A DNA stretch of 64,000 nt from Halicephalobus mephisto (GCA_009193035.1 SWDT01000033.1:124001-188000), one strand, 5' to 3'. Counted from the stretch's first letter, positions 23,698-36,421 are shown. The notes: generated from the letters alone by a model not told the origin. A program made the numbers and translations.

Positions 23698-26418
23698 AGA
23701 AGTTTGAGGACAAGATAGAAGCCTGAAATATGATTATCGTTAGATAAAACTGAAAAATAATAGTCTTCGTAACATCCAAGAGTATATTGTCCTTCTGGTA
23801 ATTCCCAAAAGGATTAAAAATCCTGTCATATGGTATATAATTATGTCAAAGAAAAAGTGCATAAAGTCAAGTGCCAAAAGCATTATGTTAGTACAAATTT
23901 GCTAAAGTTCCTAGTTTCCAAATGAAAAATTCCAAAATTCCAAAATTTTCCTAAAAAATTTTAAAGATAATGGAAGACCCATTTCTTTATTTATTAATAC
24001 TAGTAACGAAAAAAATACCATAAAAACAATGAGATGGGTAGTAATAAAACAATACAGAAAAAATAACAAGAATAAAAAAGACAACAGTGATAATAAGAGG
24101 AAACCCACGCGTTCACGTTGTACCTTATTTGGCGTTGTGTCCTCAGTTAATTCAGGGACACACAGTAGTGAACTTTTTTGACTACTGTTCGTTTTTGGCA
24201 AGTGCTCTGCCGATATTCCTTGGCATTAGCAGCAGGTTTCGAAATCATGCTATTATAAAAAGCAGAAGTTTTTGCAACCAAACTTTTAAAAATTGTCTCG
24301 ACGCGGACGTTAAGAACCTTCCGGTCGAAACCGAAAGTTGTTAAATTTAGTTTCTACGTGGTTCTGAAATTATTCTGAAATATTCCAGAGCCTTTTCTAA
24401 TGTTTGGTAATCTTATTTCAATACAGTAAACAAGGAATCACAGCGAAGACATGCTGGTTTGCTTATTTACAAAAAATTCTTCTTCCATGGTTCATTCCGT
24501 GGAATATCCAAGATCCGGGATCCGTCAATTGGGAAAAAACCAAAAAAATAAAATTTCCGGGAAAACAAAACAATCTGCACACAGTCAAAATTCGCACGCT
24601 ACTGAAACATATCCGAGAAATGGAGTACCTTTGGTTTTTTGATTATCTGGGAAAATTTCAAAAATCCGAAAATAATTTTCACATCTAAGGGAAATTTAAA
24701 TAATATTAAGTCTGAATTTTTTAAATTTAGAAAATTGGATTGATTTTTACCTTTTAATAAAAGGAACTAAAGTACAAAGTTTCGTGTTGAAAGTCGAGAA
24801 AACTGGGCCAATTTGCCACAAGTCAAGCACAAGTGCCGTCTATTCGACGTCGACGGCACTTGAAGTTCTTCCTGAGAGGACACTTCCGAATTTGGCCAAA
24901 ATCCAAGTTTCTGTCTAATTTCTCAAAAAAGTATAAAAATGAAAATAAATTTAAAATAAAAAATACTCCAAAAATAACTTCAATTAAATTCAATGACGAA
25001 ATTTAAAATTCAATTTTATAGGCCTTTTGAAAGATTAATAAACTGAAAAACTTCGTTTTTTCAAGGAAGTAATTAATGGGGACATCAAACTCAAAAATTA
25101 CTGTAATTTTAATTATTTAAAATAAACGGAAAATTTTAAAATTTGACCGATCAACATGTGTTTCTTTTTTTATTTTAAAATAGTGATAAAACTCAAAAAG
25201 AGATAAAATAGGATTTCTAAAGTTTAAACAGGAAAAGTTTTTTTTTGAAAAAATAAAAGCTAAAGTAAAAACGGAAAACAACTAGACTCGAGACTCGGGG
25301 CAAAAGCTGCACGGACTGAGCAGATGTCCAAAGACGCCAAATGGTCGCACATTTTGGCCAGTGCCAGACACACTTTATTATATTCGAACACGAGAACCAG
25401 CTTTATCGCCTCTTTCCGGATCTCTTGCGCAAAAGTCCCCTAATCCTTTGGAGAAAACATTGGAACTTCGAAATTCTTAAAGTTAATTAGTAAGAAAACC
25501 AAAAAGTAATTCAATTCTGGCCATGGAAAGGCTCGGAGATGAATTAGTAACGAGATAATTAGGCCAGCAGAGCTAGAAGAGTGAGTGTGATTATTTGAAG
25601 CCGTTCTTGCGAGTAATTCGCTCGAGATAATGCTGTTTATTGCAAAAAGGGAAAAATCTACTTAGCAAAATAGAGACAGGATTCTGGGCGCAGTAATGGA
25701 AGCCAGAACAGAAGCCTAGGGTCTCAGGTTCTCCAAACAATTCTTCAAGCTGGAAAAACGAACAGGGTATTCCGAAAAAATCCAAATTTAAAATTGCTTT
25801 AATTCGACGAGTGCTCAACAGATGTTCATGGTTATCTTTGCGTTGAATTTAAGAAAGCCGTTTTGCTCAATATCAAAAAAGACAAAATGAGAACAAGTTG
25901 TCGAAGGCAAATCCAACATTTGGGGATTCCCAAGTATGTCGTACAACTGCTTGAAACCATGGCGTTCTGTTCCAAAATTCACCAATTTTCAAAGAAAAAT
26001 ATTCTTTTTTTAACTTAATATTTAATTTTACTATTTTTTAATTAAAAAAAGACGTTCAAATAAAATAATAAAAAACTCAATTAATATTTATTGTTGTATT
26101 TTCGAAGAATTTCTCATAACTGTACTTGATCTATTTCGAAATTAATAAATTTCCTGAAAATAGTGATAATTAGACACTTCAGAAGTACTACATAAATACC
26201 GTAGGAAATTCATAATTTTACAAATTAATGTTTTGAAAATACTAAATTAACTTTTGTAAATTTTGAGATATTCAAAAACACCGATTGTGCGGTAGGATTC
26301 TGAAGGTCAACCTCCAATTCTGACGTCAGATTCGGAATCTAGGGTTCTTTTTACCCCATTCTATATGTTTTTATAGGATTTTGAAGATAGTGTTTTTTTT
26401 GCTTTGGTTGGTACTGTT
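23698..26418. other. intergenic region with hairpin element
   Basis: Presumed promoter side of the Ig-domain gene, then AT-rich DNA. A strong hairpin at 24843-24873 is listed separately. A moderately GC-rich patch lies at about 25280-25450. No coding exon could be supported. Confidence 0.4.
24843..24873. repeat. perfect 11-bp-arm hairpin
   Basis: CAAGTGCCGTC and GACGGCACTTG are exact reverse complements separated by about 9-11 bases. Weak outer symmetry (GGCCAA at about 24808 and TTGGCC at about 24895) suggests a palindromic element of roughly 95 bp. Candidate functions are a MITE remnant or a transcribed hairpin. Confidence 0.5.
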
Positions 26419-26553
26419 GAGACAGAAACCACACTGGAGAGCACCAGAAGCAGTGGCCTGAATATCAGGGAGTGTGGAATACTGTAGGACAGCGACTGTT
26501 ATGTGTTGAAATTATTATATGAATTATATCTTATTGTTCTGGTAAGGATTATT
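26419..26553 (+). ncRNA. structured repeat / candidate ncRNA, copy 2
   Basis: Partner of 3060-3200, in the opposite orientation and 23 kb away. The outer stem CCACAC/GTGTGG pairs fully by Watson-Crick. Inside it are the CCTGA-ATA-TCAGG and CTGG/CCAG hairpins; an ACAG-CGA-CTGT hairpin and an A/T-rich tail follow. There is no open frame. The two copies differ mostly in the outer stem and in the tail. I found no spliced-leader, U1-U6, SmY, RNase P or tRNA signature. It may be a short RNA gene family or a small mobile element. Confidence 0.45.
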
Positions 26554-27579
26554 AATATACTTCCGATTTCTATCTTAACAGTCATTGATTTCGAAACTCT
26601 TTTTAAATCAACTTTTTTACTTAACTGATATATTCAGTTAACTCAATTGGGAGAGAATAAATATGAACACGAAAGAGATGAGATAAATCTTGTGAAATAA
26701 AAGATAATGACTGTCGCTGGGGAGCAAATGTTGCACATCTAAAATGCCAAATTTCCACAAAATTCATAGTGGATTTAATTACTGACAAAAATCCTGTTAT
26801 AATTTGATAAATTTCTTCTGAATTTAATTTAGACTTGTTTTTCTATTTTTGGACTTGCAAGTATTGGCCTGCTGTTTACAAACTATTAATTTACTTTTTT
26901 TGTTATCTACGTAAGCCAACGGGATTACTGTAGAGATCACTGACCGTAGATAATTAGAAAAATATAAGATTTATAAAAAATTAAAAATATGAATTTGTTT
27001 TTTATCCACCAGTTATGTAAATTCTTTAATATTGTTTTTATTGTTAAAGTATTTTCAAAAATTTAACAAAAAGGATTACGGTAATTCTGATCTTACTGTA
27101 TATGGTAGAGGAAAATATTGATCAAAATAAGTATGTCTGACCCGGTTTCTGTCAATCAAACTTTGTTGATTTGAATCTTGTTACTTGATGGTTGACTTTT
27201 ACAATTACTTAATGATTAATAAAGTTAACTCACGATCTTGTGAATATGCAACTCCAAAAAATTCAAAAAGTTCCACTAGAAAACATAAATCTAAAATATC
27301 AATATTGAACAAATTACTGAATCTCTAATAAAATTATAAAATTATTATATAATATTTTTATAGAAATTAGAAATAAATATTACTTCCAAATCGTCCGAAT
27401 TTAAATTTAGAATTTTTGAAAAATTTCTAAAATTTTCATTATGCAAATATTTAGGTTATTTTTATTCCAATGAGGATATAGTTGAGATAATAAAAAAGAC
27501 ATTTGTGTCCTGATTTCCTTGACTTCATCCTTGTCTCAGAATGGTGGAGGAGCTCGTGCAATTGGAGCTAAGTTGGAAG
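26554..27579. other. intergenic, no gene seen
   Basis: AT-rich sequence with many short stop-interrupted frames. Nothing further identified. Confidence 0.4.
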
Positions 27580-28460
27580 ATAAAACGCTGGGCAATTGGG
27601 AAAACCTCGAAAAGAAGCTTTTGGGATCATCTACGAAGTTTCGGAAAACACTGAGATCTATGTTCTGAAAGTTGAAAGAATCGAAGAATCGATTCAACTT
27701 CTAAACATGGAGATTTTTGTTCTAAACAAATTGAGGAAATCCGGAAGTTGTTATTTTTGCAATATCAAGAATAAAAGCAAAATCAACAACCACTACGTCG
27801 TCATAACTTTCACCAGACAATCGTTGCAAACCTGAGAGCATCTGCCTTCGGGAAGAAGTTCGCACTCGGGACTGCTATCTTCATTGGAATCCAGTGCTTG
27901 GAGAGACTTCTATGGAATCGGGTACCTTCACAGGGACATCAAGGCCGGTAATTTCTTATCTTTCAATTAGAAGATTATTTATCTGATTCCAGGAGATTTC
28001 ACAATTGGAAGAATCCAATTCAATAAATTTAAGAAAATACATTTTGGAATAGCAAGGAAATTTATCAATGAAGATGATACTATTAGGAAATCCCATGCAG
28101 TTGCTGAATTTCGCGGAACAGTAAAATACGCTTTTCTTTCCTGTCACACTCAATGAGAATTTTGCCATCTGGGTGATCTGGAAGCCTGGCTCCACATGCT
28201 CGTCGAGTTTACCAAGAGATACTTATCATGGAGAGATTTCAGAAACATGGACGAGATCAGGAAATTCAAGAAAAGTTGCCGTTTTGGTTTGCTGATAAAA
28301 CAACTTTTTAGAGGATATTCCAAGCAGTAAATTGATGTTATCAGATGTATCGACAGAGGCAAGTTCTTCGACAAACCTGATTACCAGAAAATTTATGGAT
28401 TTCTCCGTGCAGCGATGGAGAAACTAAACATTCAAGAGTTCTCCTACAACTAGGAAGAAA
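27580..28460 (+). pseudogene. broken TTBK/CK1-family protein kinase
   Basis: Pieces of a tau-tubulin-kinase-like (CK1 superfamily) catalytic domain lie in order but in different frames. They are FGIIYEVSEN (glycine loop), IYVLKVER (the ATP-lysine region), NHYVVITF, FALGTAIFIGIQCLE, GYLHRDIKAGNF (catalytic loop, with HRD intact), IARKFINEDDTIR and EFRGTVKYA (activation segment), LEAWLHMLVEFTKRYLSWR, and FFDKPDYQKIYGFLRAAMEKL. Several frame changes and in-frame stops separate them, and the metal-binding DFG appears lost (HFG). Nematodes carry large expanded TTBK-like families, often in the germline, so a dead duplicate is expected. The gene cannot encode a full kinase as it stands. Confidence 0.85.
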
Positions 28461-29459
28461 ATAAAAAACAAGATATTCAGAAGAAACCTGAAGTTGGTAA
28501 AACTGGTCTCAATCCAAGCAAATGGAAGGCTACAAAGAAGATCAGAATACTGTTTTCAAGAAGGAACTTAAAAATTCAAAGAACAAAGAAAACGTATAAA
28601 AAGAAGAAGATAACAAGAAGTTTTCCCTTGATCGTCATTGATGTTTTTCTAACCCGAAATTACATTGAAAATCTACATAAATCTTAGATTACTGTCCACA
28701 AAAAAGCGTAACTTTGGTTTTGTAACAATTTCAAAATATAACAAGAATATGACACCATCGTCACATTTTTCATAAATATTTAATATTTGTGACAAAAAAT
28801 AAAACTTAATAGTAATGATTTGCATTTGTTACTGAACCAAAAGTTACGTTTTTTGTGTGGTCTGTAATTTACTCGAAAATTGAAGGATTGAGAAAAATCA
28901 AAGGTTAGGATTTAAAAAACAAATTTCGAATTCTTGTTATTCTCGTCTTTATTGATTAACGTTGTTGAACCTAAAAATCTATATCTAGTAAGTCGAGTTT
29001 TTAGTTCATCGTTGATAGAAAAAACATCAAAAATATGACTTTTCAGGCTTAATTTTAGTACTTCTAACACGGTACTTAACGATATCCAATTTCATAAGTC
29101 TCCTCGGATGCATCTGTAACCCTTCTGTTAAGAATTTCGAACATGTTTTGAGAGTATCAATTTTCCTAGAATCCGAACTTTGTTTTTTAAAGTGCCAAAT
29201 GTCTAATTTTCGTTCAAGACTTTCACATACGTATGAATCGCTAATTATTCATCTAAACCAACGTGCTGAAGTGTTCATGCAACCATGTGAGTAACAAAGA
29301 GTCCAATGATGAATTAATTATCTCAAAGCACTGACTTTATTCATGAATATAATCCTGAATCATCGATTTAAAATTTCGGAAATACTTCAACTCTAGGAAT
29401 TCCATTTAGAGTAGTTGAGTAATTTGTTGATTAGGTATTTAAATAACTAAAATACAGTA

Positions 29460-29770
29460 GAGTCTGAAATTTAATAGAATAAAGCAGATTTTGAAATTTT
29501 TAAAAATCTTGTACAAGTTTTTGAGGTTTCTAGAATTCCCTAAACTTAGAACTTTTCAGAATTCTGTGAAAGTTCCCAAAATTCAGTAGATTCTAGAACT
29601 TTAAAACATTTTATAGGAATTTTCGAGATTTCTGGAATCCCTTAAGAACTTTTGGAAACTGGTAGGCTTCTGTGAAAATCCCCAAAATTTAATGGCTTTT
29701 GAAATCTCTAAGAACCTGATCCACGCTTTTAGATTCCTCCAGATTCTCATAAAAATATCTAACACTTTTA
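29460..29770. repeat. degenerate TTCTAGAA-type minisatellite
   Basis: Loose tandem reiteration of A/T-rich words such as GAATTTT, TCTAGAA and GGAACTTT at irregular 25-40-bp spacing. Similar tracts occur near 1340-1500, 51180-51400, 54450-54760 and 60430-60620. Confidence 0.45.
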
Positions 29771-30954
29771 AAACCTAACGAAAACCGGAAGTCAATATTT
29801 AAAATTGAGAACTATAGGTTTTCAAAAAGTTCTGAAAAATCAAAACAACATTCACTTTCGATTTTCACTTTAGAGTGATCTTCACGTGGAGTTCTTACGA
29901 AGAACATTCAGAGTTACAATTAAATTGCGCAACTGTCGCTATTATGCTAGTAACGAAACCTTTGGAACTGGTTGTGTTGAACGCTCTATCCAGGATCTGT
30001 CAAGGCCTCCATCGACGAGGGCGAGGACAGGAAGACAAGTGCACGGCAAAAACAGAGGCGTCCGTCTTTCCTTCCAGGTTCGGCCGCTCATCTCGCTTAT
30101 CTTTACTTTGTTTCTGTTTTTGATTGCAAAAGGAAAATTGAAAGAAATCTGAGTTTTGGGTTATTTCTGACAGGTTTTCATTTCGAATAATCGATTTAAA
30201 CATGATGGGAGGAAATCCCGTTTTTTATTTTATGAAACTCCTTTTCCATGCTCCCGTATCAGTTTCGCTCTTGGCGTGATTCGATCGATCGACGAATTTT
30301 TGTTTTTCTTGATTAGTTTTTATACCACCAAAGCATCTCTCTTCTATCAGTTCCCTTGTTTACGGTAGTTGGATAAGACTACAGAATATCACAAGATTCC
30401 GATTTTTTAAAATTTACTAAATACTTTAAACTTTGAAATTTATAATTTTTATAAAACTCCAATTTTCGGCTTCAACTAAGAGAATTGAAAAATTCGTGCT
30501 GAAACAGTTTTCGTAGTTTTATGGGGGAAATATTTTGTTGTTTACAACGGTATGGTCTTCGATCTTAATCAAGTGAATCGTGTCAGGACACCTTAGAATT
30601 TTATCATGTTTTCGAATAACAATCTGATGTTTTTGTTTCCAGTATTTCATTTTTGGAAATTATTCGACTTGGTAATTAGATGTGGTAAAAATTAATTGCC
30701 AAGTTCCGTAAATATTTAGTTTTGTCTCAATTGAGTTGTTTTTTGGCATAACTTTCACCACAATAAAAGTCGATTTAAATCTTAAATTCCTATTGATCGG
30801 CGAAATTTAAAGTGTAGTCTGTAGTGATGGGGGTTTTTGTGTATGATTTATGATTTTGGATAATTATCTGATTAAATAACTGTATTCATTTGTTTTATGA
30901 ATCACTGGAGCGACTTTTGGATACCGTCCAAAAATGGTTCACACGAAAATTTTC

Positions 30955-31190
30955 TGAATAGCGTCTACTTTCGCTTTCATTGAACGCATTTCTGGATAGT
31001 GATAAAAAATTGAGAAACCAGAATTTCTTGGACATTATCCAAGATTGCTCTTATCAGGAAATTCAATGAAAAATCCTGGATAATGACTAGCGAATTCAAA
31101 GATTAAAATTTTCTGGATACTATCCAAAATAACTTTCACTGGGAAATTCGAATTTTTTACTTTTTAGTTACTATTGAGGATTGTTTTCAC
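30955..31190. repeat. GATAGTGTC palindrome cluster
   Basis: Two to three units with GGATAGTGA and GGATAATGACT arms opposite GGACATTATCC and GGATACTATCC, and TTGCTCTTATCAGG or TTTTCACTAG spacers. Confidence 0.65.
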
Positions 31191-32394
31191 TAGAATTTGA
31201 CAAGAATTTCGTAAAATCTTTATTTACTATTTTCGAAACCAATTGGTTTGGAAATTTCCCTTATGGGTGGTTAATCAATACTACAGTTGAACAAAATTTC
31301 ATCAAGACCAAAATGATCACCATTTGTGATCAAAGCGGAAATAATCATCGTCACATGTACCGGTTGCCACGTGAGGAAATTTTTTAGGACCTACATAGGC
31401 GTATAAAACTTTGCTTTCTATGATTGATTTTAAATTAATTTTCTTAGTTTTCGGATAGTAACAAAAATGGTGAAAAACCTATTTGAATTTTTTCTTTTTA
31501 CTTGACAACCTCCAGGGTTGTAGATAATTGATGTTGGAACGAAAAAGTTCATTTTCTATGTCGATTAAAATCAATTTTTAGGCCAAAAGTGTACCTAGAG
31601 ATTTCACAAGGGAATACTAGGCTTTTTTGGGGAATTTTTCGGTTTTTTTAAACCACAACAAAACCACAAAGATCTTTTTCTTTTTGATATGACCATAATT
31701 TCCCCGAGAATTTTAACAAATTCCATTTATTTCTATATTACATTCCAGAAATTTTACATAATTTCATTTTTACCGAAATTACCTTTTTATTAAACGTCTA
31801 CCACAAAAACTTTTAAAAAGTACAAAAGAAATTTTTTATGTTTCTCTAAAATTTTACGAGCTATCAATTTTATATCCCACAAAAGTCAAAATCTGTAGCG
31901 GAGCTTAACTGGGAATGTCAATCGACGAAGGTTCACTGATAACGACGCTGAGCACTTCCCTTTCGGCTGGAAGAGCGTCCAAGGAAGAATTGATTTTTCT
32001 TGTTTCTCGTTTATCAACATCTTGTAGAGATATTTATTCAGATGTCACACCACTTTTGATCCGTTATCCGGAAAAACGATTAAAAGTTTATTTTTAAAGT
32101 TGATTTTATCTTGCCAAGAAAACATGTCAAGTTTTATTTTGACAAGAAAGTTTTCATTTTTCACAACGAGAATTCCTACTCAGCTGAATCGATAGTTCTG
32201 TTTTTGTAAATAAATTACGCATTTTACTCTCTATGTACTCTTTTGTTTTTCCGAGCATTTCCCATGGGAGTGTTCTCTCATGTCCAAGATCCAGATCTAC
32301 CTTCTCGTTGCCCCGAAAAAAAACAAAAGCCTTTTCTTTCTGAAGCAAATCCAATATTTTTAATTTATTTATTTTAGGATGGAATAATTCTTGA

Positions 32395-34065
32395 ATGTCT
32401 CAAATGCTAGATAATCTTCAAGCTCCAATTTCGATTCCAATAATGGCCTTGACCAACGGCAACAGTCCAGCGACGTCCATCGCCGCTTCCAGTGGAAGTG
32501 ACTCCACCGAACAAGTAACATTGTGCCATATTTGCAGTGACAGAGCCACCGGTAATCATTACGGTAAGATTAAATAAAATTAATTTTATTTAAAAACTAC
32601 TTCTAGGAGCTATCAGTTGTGATGGATGTAAGGGATTTTTCAGAAGATCCATCAGAAAAGAACACAATTACAAGTGTAGATTCCAGCAAAACTGTAATGT
32701 TGACAAAAGTACGTTTTAAAAATGTTATTTGAAAAAAATATTCGAGATGGAAATCTAATTTCAGTTTGCAGAAATTTTAAACATTGGTCCTGAAACGGAA
32801 AAATTATATTGGGAGTTTTTTAATTTTTACAATGAATACCGTAGGAAATTTCAATCTTGGGGAATTTTACAAAAGCTGTTAGAATCATGCAGAATCTTGT
32901 GGAAATTTTCGGGATTATTTGGAATTAAAAGTTCCTTTAAAATTTAGGAAATTCACGTTGAGACAGTTTCGTGGAAATAATTATTCTTAAATTTTATAAA
33001 AATACGATTTTTGGGATTTCAGCTCATCGGAATGCCTGTAGGGCCTGCCGTCTCCGCCGGTGTCTGGTTGCGGGGATGAGACAAAACGCTATCCAGAACG
33101 AACGAGACATCATCGGAAAACGGAGAAAACTAGAATCAGAAGGAGAAACCAGCTCCGCATTCCTCCAGAGCTTGATACACTCAGAACAACGTTGTCTCCA
33201 ACTCCGGGAATCCGTGATCAAGTCGACAGAGCAAGTCGTCTATGACAAAGGAAAAATAAAATATGAACAGAGGAATTACGCAACTCTGAACGATGTCGGG
33301 ACGTCGATCCATCAGCAACTCTGTATTCTCGTGGAATGGGCCAAGAGTCTCGGTCAATTCCAGGAACTTTGTCTCAACGACCAGGCTGCTCTACTCAAGG
33401 CCAATGCAGCTCCATTGATCGTGCTAGGAGTCGCCTACAGATCGCTGAATACAGATGGCGGAGTTTATTTAGCTAACGAGAAAATTCTGCCGTTGAATCA
33501 GGCGACACTCATCGGTGACATCAACCTAGTCGTGGCGAGGATCATCAACGAACTGGTTCTGCCCATGAGGGAACTCAACTACGACGCCACTGACTACGTC
33601 GCCCTGAAGGCTGCTTTGTTCTTTAACCCCTACAGTATCCGTAAGTTGATTTTCCCAGTCAGAATCTATGGGAAGCTTCCTGTTCTTGACTGGAAAACCC
33701 CGAAATTAATATATTTAATTTCCCGTCAGGAACGTCAAACTCCACCAGCGTGTCGATTCTGAAAAATGCCAGACTGTTAGCTTTGAAAATTCTCAAAAAT
33801 TCAAAAAACGATGATCCAGACGAATGCCGTTACGGACAGCTCCTGTTGCTTCTTCCGGCCGTCCATTCCATCGCCCAGCAGCTCGTTGAAGACGTCCAAC
33901 TTTGCCAGTAAGTCCCATTACCCCAGCAACCCTAATCCTCTTCTTTCCAGCTTATTCCAACTGACGAATGTAGATGATTTGATGCAGGAATTGATCCTTC
34001 ACGACGGCAAAGCCAAAGAATCCAGCGGTGAAGCCATTATTGAGAAATTAAAAATGTCAGTGTAG
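32395..34065 (+). CDS. HNF4-class nuclear hormone receptor
   Basis: The five-exon model is 32395-32563, 32607-32708, 33023-33640, 33730-33907 and 33951-34065, giving 393 residues. The DNA-binding domain runs from about residue 46 ([14 protein letters not shown]), through P-box [14 protein letters not shown] and second finger [14 protein letters not shown], to the extension [10 protein letters not shown]. This is closer to vertebrate HNF4 than is the first receptor in this window. The ligand-binding domain holds [25 protein letters not shown]. No activation-function helix is obvious at the C-terminus, which ends KLKMSV. C. elegans has a few conserved HNF4-like members such as nhr-64 and nhr-69, both on chromosome I from memory; I cannot decide between them. 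An acceptor (TTTTAG) 18 nt before the ATG fits trans-splicing. Confidence 0.88.
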
Positions 34066-34308
34066 ACTCGTGACCAACCAACTCCAAACTACCTGAGTAC
34101 ATTTGTTATCTTTTGTTAGATCGAAAACGGGCATAAAAGAATTATTATTAAATATGTGGTAGATTTCAAGAAATTACAATACCCCACATGTCCTCTGGAT
34201 TTTTGAGAATAAAGGTCCCCGCCGAAAGAGTGGACTTCGCTCCCTGTTCGCGTTTTTTCAAGATTTCGAAATACGCAGAGAGTTCAATGACTCAGGTTTG
34301 TCATTGAA

Positions 34309-36421
34309 ATGCTGGTTTTTCTCCTGATTGCCTTTTTTCCTCATCCTGCCAATGGATCTAATCGTGATATTCAACTCAACTCCACGATGATCCCAGCGGA
34401 ACTCCAGGATGCCATGAAGATCGTGAGAAATCACGTATTGTTCAAGCAACGCGTGAATATCAATTTTAACGAGTTCCAAGTCGAGTGTGTACCTCCATCT
34501 GGTGAGTAAATGAAAGATTTTATATGAGTCAACGAGATTTCAGATGATTCTTCTCACGGAAAATTGATTATCCGGTCGAAGAACTTTTTGAAAACGATTG
34601 GAGACGATTCTGACGTTGTTGGGAAGCGGCCGCTTTGCCCTATGGAATTCCGGAACAATACAATCCATATAAATTACAATTTGATCGGGACAGAATGTGA
34701 AATATCGACGGAAGACACCCAGAAGCTGATGGAGACGGAACAGAGAGAGATTGAACAGGAGAGACGGGACAAGCTAATTTCGATTATCATTTCCATAATC
34801 GTTTTTCTTTTTGTGTAAGTTCCCGTTTTTTCTTCTTTATTTTCTTTGTGGTAATTTTTTCAGTGTAATAGGAATTATATTCTTTTGTCGAAAAAGAAGG
34901 AAATCTTGCCAATCAACGAAGCGAGAACGAATCCGCGCTGCGAGAACACTAATTCAAGCCTCGGCGAACACTGTTATCCGGAGAAAAGTGAATAGGAAAA
35001 TTAGTGTGAAGAAGGTGCAAAGACGAGAAGTGCCAATGAAGCGAGTGAGGACAAAGGTGGAGCCGGTGATAAAGCCACCACCACGAGGAGAACTCGACAA
35101 CAAGGAAACGGATGTTTCCACCTCGATCCTCCAGCACTTGATCATTCAGGACTCCTCCGTTCCTCTCCTAAGTGTGTCCAAGTCCGTTGAAGTCGTGATA
35201 GATCCTCAGAACGATCAATCCATATCGGAAGAACCATCTCAATCAGAGGTTTCGTGTGCAACTGTCGAGACCTCTCAAGAATGCCGTAATTTTGTTTTAT
35301 CCGTTGTAATATTGTTGTTTCATATATTGTTTTTGCAGCAGAAGACTCTCTGGGATCGGTAGAAGACAAGGTTGATGGAAAGCAAGAAAAAGAATCTGAA
35401 AAGAACGTTAATGAGCTACTAGTCATCCCAGACAGGAATTCCAAGAGGAAATCCCCCAAAGCCGATTCCATCAAACATGTCAACGATATCGGAAAGAAGG
35501 TGCACTTTGAATATGAAGATTATCTTGCTGCCTACAAAGTATTCGACTATTCTTGGAGGAGTATCTGGAATCTTGTCCCGGTGTCTACAGATAAAATGCC
35601 CACTATGAATGTGTACAAACAGATGACGGAAACAGTGTTGGAAAGTCTGATTCGGCACAAACTAGTAAAGGAAAATCAAGCGAAGAAAATGTACGACGAG
35701 TATCAGCTGTTCTTTTCTTGTTCTCAGGAGGTGAAGCCTGAAGACGGAGATGCTGAAATGATCTGCCTGGATTCCGCTGCTGCTCTGTCTTTCTTCGAAG
35801 GCGCTGTGTGAGTTCCGACTGTTTTTGGTTATTATTCCCACTTTCATTTCAGAAAAAAGCTGGAAAACATGTACCAAAAAGACGGAATTGACACAAAGCA
35901 GAAGAGACTCGTAAGCCTCCCGGATTCGGTTCTTACTCAACTTAGAAGTCCCTATGGATTGGATCATTTTAGTCGCGTTTATGCTTTCGTCACCAGATTT
36001 GGCTACTGTATCAGGGTTTCCCTCGAAATCATGGATATTATCTCTATTCCTCTTCTCTATACCGTAGCTCTTCTGAAGAACGTAGACATTGAAGTGAAGA
36101 AGAAGGCCCTCACTGTCATGAGGTGAACCCCATCTTGTAGTTCTACTTTATCATTTTTTTTGCAGAGAAAAGATCCGAGAGATTTACAGTATCTTCGATA
36201 CCGAGACAATCGAGTCTATGCCTTTCCCCACTTGCTTTGTACCGTCGTTGGTGGATAAGTACGGAATCTGCGACGAGAACGATAATCAACTGGAGGATTC
36301 TGACGACTTTTCCGAATTGCTGAAGGAATGCTCTTTGTCCACTAAAAGTACTAAAAAGTACAGGAAAAAGGACAGGAAGACCAAAAAGACGAGGAAGGTC
36401 AACAACTCGTCTGAGGTCTAG
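34309..36421 (+). CDS. unrecognised single-pass membrane protein, 626 aa
   Basis: The six-exon model is 34309-34501, 34544-34814, 34864-35285, 35339-35807, 35853-36122 and 36166-36421. A signal peptide (residues about 1-17, LVFLLIAFFPHPANG) precedes a short extracellular part of about 110 residues with potential NxT/S sites and a few cysteines. One transmembrane helix (about residues 141-162, ISIIISIIVFLFVVIGIIFF) follows. The long cytoplasmic part starts very basic (RKRRKSCQSTKRERIR), continues through an acidic Ser-rich stretch to a globular-looking domain (about 310-560), and ends in a Lys-rich tail. I recognise no domain. It begins 244 bp after the receptor stop on the same strand, so a shared operon is possible. 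A 518-bp piece (exon 3 to exon 4) is duplicated at 48.6 kb. Confidence 0.75.
34972..35489 (+). repeat. source copy of 518-bp duplication
   Basis: Covers most of exon 3, intron 3 and the start of exon 4 of the 626-aa gene. It is repeated in direct orientation at 48575-49092 with about six substitutions. Confidence 0.9.

Larger units (their letters stand above)
28461..32394. other. intergenic region upstream of second nuclear receptor
   Basis: About 4 kb. It includes a stretch of degenerate AT-rich repeats with TTCTAGAA/GGAATTTT motifs at about 29480-29760, and one GATAGTGTC cluster at 30955-31190. Open frames at 29.88-30.2 kb overlap on opposite strands and show no domain. The last kilobase probably carries promoter sequence of the receptor. 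Confidence 0.4.
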
